A stretch of 64,000 nucleotides of DNA, taken from assembly GCA_963725275.1 (NCBI GenBank), contig CAVRXS010000005.1:806001-870000 (forward strand). The letters run 5' to 3'. Made by a program: the position numbers and the translations under genes. Below, one piece after another: positions 63,165-64,000 of this stretch (the first letter of the stretch is position 1; each line of letters starts with the position of its first letter). This stretch comes from Bog-756 sp963725275 (GTDB lineage: Bacteria > Actinomycetota > Acidimicrobiia > Acidimicrobiales > RAAP-2). The notes under the pieces were generated by a model that was not told where the DNA came from, did not search any database, and saw only the letters and a program-made list of their open reading frames with translations.

Positions 63165-63459
63165 GGCTTCAACGTCTCGCCGGCAGAGGTCGAATCGATC
63201 ATCCTGCGGCGGGATGATGTCGCCCAAGGAGCTGTCCGTCGGGGTATCGGATGCCCGGCTGGGCGAAGTATGCGCTGCCTTCGTGGTCGGTAGTTCGGAA
63301 TCGACCCTTGACCCTGACGAGCTCATCTCATGGTGTCGCGACAACATGGCCAACTACAAGGTGCCTCGATCTGTTCAGGTGCTGGAGACACTGCCGACCA
63401 ACCCGAGCGGAAAGATCCTCAAGTCGGATCTCCGCGAGCAGGCGGCTGCGCTCTCCTGA
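63165..63459 (+). pseudogene. Acyl-CoA synthetase C-terminal remnant, frameshifted
   Basis: Only the C-terminal domain of an ANL ligase remains. One frame reads GFNVSPAEVESIILRRDD; after one extra base near 63237 the next frame reads GVSDARLGEVCAAFVVG and continues to PSGKILKSDLREQ at the stop. The AMP-binding domain is absent upstream. The text is close to the end of the ligase at 13488. It is a decayed fragment marking a past deletion. Confidence 0.82.
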
Positions 63460-63517
63460 CTCGGATGACGAGTATGCCGCTATGTTGGCTGCCAGCGCGA
63501 ACAACCGGGAGGGAGTG

Positions 63518-64000
63518 ATGAGCACGATCACGGTCATCACCGACCAGGCCGTCACCGTGCCCGGCCGGGTCGAGGGAACCCGGGTCCTCGTGAACGGCTC
63601 GCACCTGGAGGAAGCAACGGGTTGGGTTCGCAAGCCGCAGGGATTGTGCCGGGGCGACCTCTGCGTACCGGTCACCGACGCGGCCGCCCTGGAGGCCGGC
63701 ACGGCGCTCGATCTGGCCGTCCTCGCCGGAGTGCTGGGCCGGCGCTGCGTCGTGGCTCCCGAGGTTGCGGTCGCGGCTGTGGCGCTCGACGCCAGCGATC
63801 GTCACGGCGCGCTCGAAGGCTTGCGAGCCCCGGACTTCGCTTTGCCGGACCTCGACGGCACCGTCCACCGACTCTCCGAGAGCGACGGTTCGAAGCGCCT
63901 GGTGGTGGCCTTCGCCTCGTGGTGCGGGTGCCGCTACGACCTGCCGGGTTGGCATGCGCTGGCCGACGAACTGGGAGACGCGGGCCTGGTGGTCGTTCCC
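63518..64000 (+). CDS. Redoxin (AhpC/TSA-like) domain protein, 3' end outside window
   Basis: The ATG at 63518 follows GGGAGGGAGTG, and the frame is open for 161 codons to the window end. After about 105 residues (including two Cys in LCRGDLCVPV), a thioredoxin-fold domain begins APDFALPDLDG and has FASWCGCRYDLPGW, where WCGC with a downstream Arg replaces the usual CxxC. It is probably a thiol peroxidase-like or resolving protein. The N-terminal segment, with GTRVLVNGSHLEEATG, has no domain I recognise. Confidence 0.75.
   Translation, partial: MSTITVITDQAVTVPGRVEGTRVLVNGSHLEEATGWVRKPQGLCRGDLCVPVTDAAALEAGTALDLAVLAGVLGRRCVVAPEVAVAAVALDASDRHGALEGLRAPDFALPDLDGTVHRLSESDGSKRLVVAFASWCGCRYDLPGWHALADELGDAGLVVVP

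Noticed and set aside
1..64000. Search for CRISPR arrays, tRNA or rRNA genes, insertion sequences, integrases and attachment sites
   Set aside because: I saw no regularly spaced repeats, no tRNA-like T-loop with matching acceptor stem, and no transposase or integrase motif.

Overview
This window looks like high-GC actinobacterial chromosome, from a relative of Mycobacteriales or Acidimicrobiia. I cannot place it closer from sequence alone. The grounds are frequent GTG/TTG starts, TetR/P450 pairs, an F420-type LLM oxidoreductase, KshA-like Rieske oxygenases and many CoA-thioester enzymes. Almost all of it is a catabolic gene island for a hydrophobic, probably alicyclic, terpenoid or steroid-like carboxylic substrate. 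I found no rRNA, tRNA, transposase, integrase, phage gene or CRISPR array.

Layout. 0-2.7 kb: the 3' part of a fused branched-chain-type ABC importer (LivH-LivM-LivF in one chain). 2.8-10.4 kb: TetR, divergent P450, a frameshifted SDR, EthD-like protein, then amidohydrolase, Rieske oxygenase, tandem VOC protein and SDR. 10.6-11.3 kb: a NIPSNAP-like protein. 11.4-22.4 kb (minus strand): a long beta-oxidation-type run of acyl-CoA ligase, thiolase-like protein, DUF35 protein, fused double CoA-transferase, two enoyl-CoA hydratase paralogues (one frameshifted, sharing an identical 358-bp segment), a second ligase, SDR and a third hydratase. 22.7-32.4 kb: acyl-CoA dehydrogenases, amidohydrolases, MaoC-type hydratase and enoyl-CoA hydratases. 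32.5-37.4 kb: CoA-transferase, SnoaL, TetR, hydratase, amidohydrolase. 37.5-43.1 kb: P450 plus Rieske pair divergent from TetR, then alpha/beta hydrolase plus ligase. 43.3-49.7 kb: GntR regulator, hydratase, dienoyl-CoA-reductase-like SDR, isochorismatase-like protein, atypical amidohydrolase, an EAL-domain remnant and an SDR. 50.0-59.7 kb: hydrolase-P450-LLM operon, TetR, amidohydrolase, and a second fused CoA-transferase/DUF35/thiolase-like cassette. 59.8-64 kb: SRPBCC, SDR, SnoaL, Nudix, a small conserved protein, a ligase remnant and a truncated redoxin gene.

How it may work together (inference): uptake by the ABC importer, hydroxylation by three P450s and two Rieske oxygenases, activation by CoA ligases or CoA-transferases, beta-oxidation by acyl-CoA dehydrogenases, hydratases and SDRs, and C-C bond cleavage by thiolase-like/DUF35 pairs (retro-aldol, as in steroid side-chain removal) and by seven metal-dependent amidohydrolase-family proteins. 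No ferredoxin or reductase for the P450s or Rieske enzymes is encoded here.

The most notable signals are two families of repeated promoter elements. One is a 19-bp element upstream of four amidohydrolase genes and one Rieske gene. The other is a 14-bp palindrome upstream of three genes near a TetR gene. Both suggest undescribed regulons. The duplicated cassette pairing a double CoA-transferase, with degenerate catalytic aspartates, with DUF35 and a thiolase-like protein is the best candidate for an undescribed enzymatic system.
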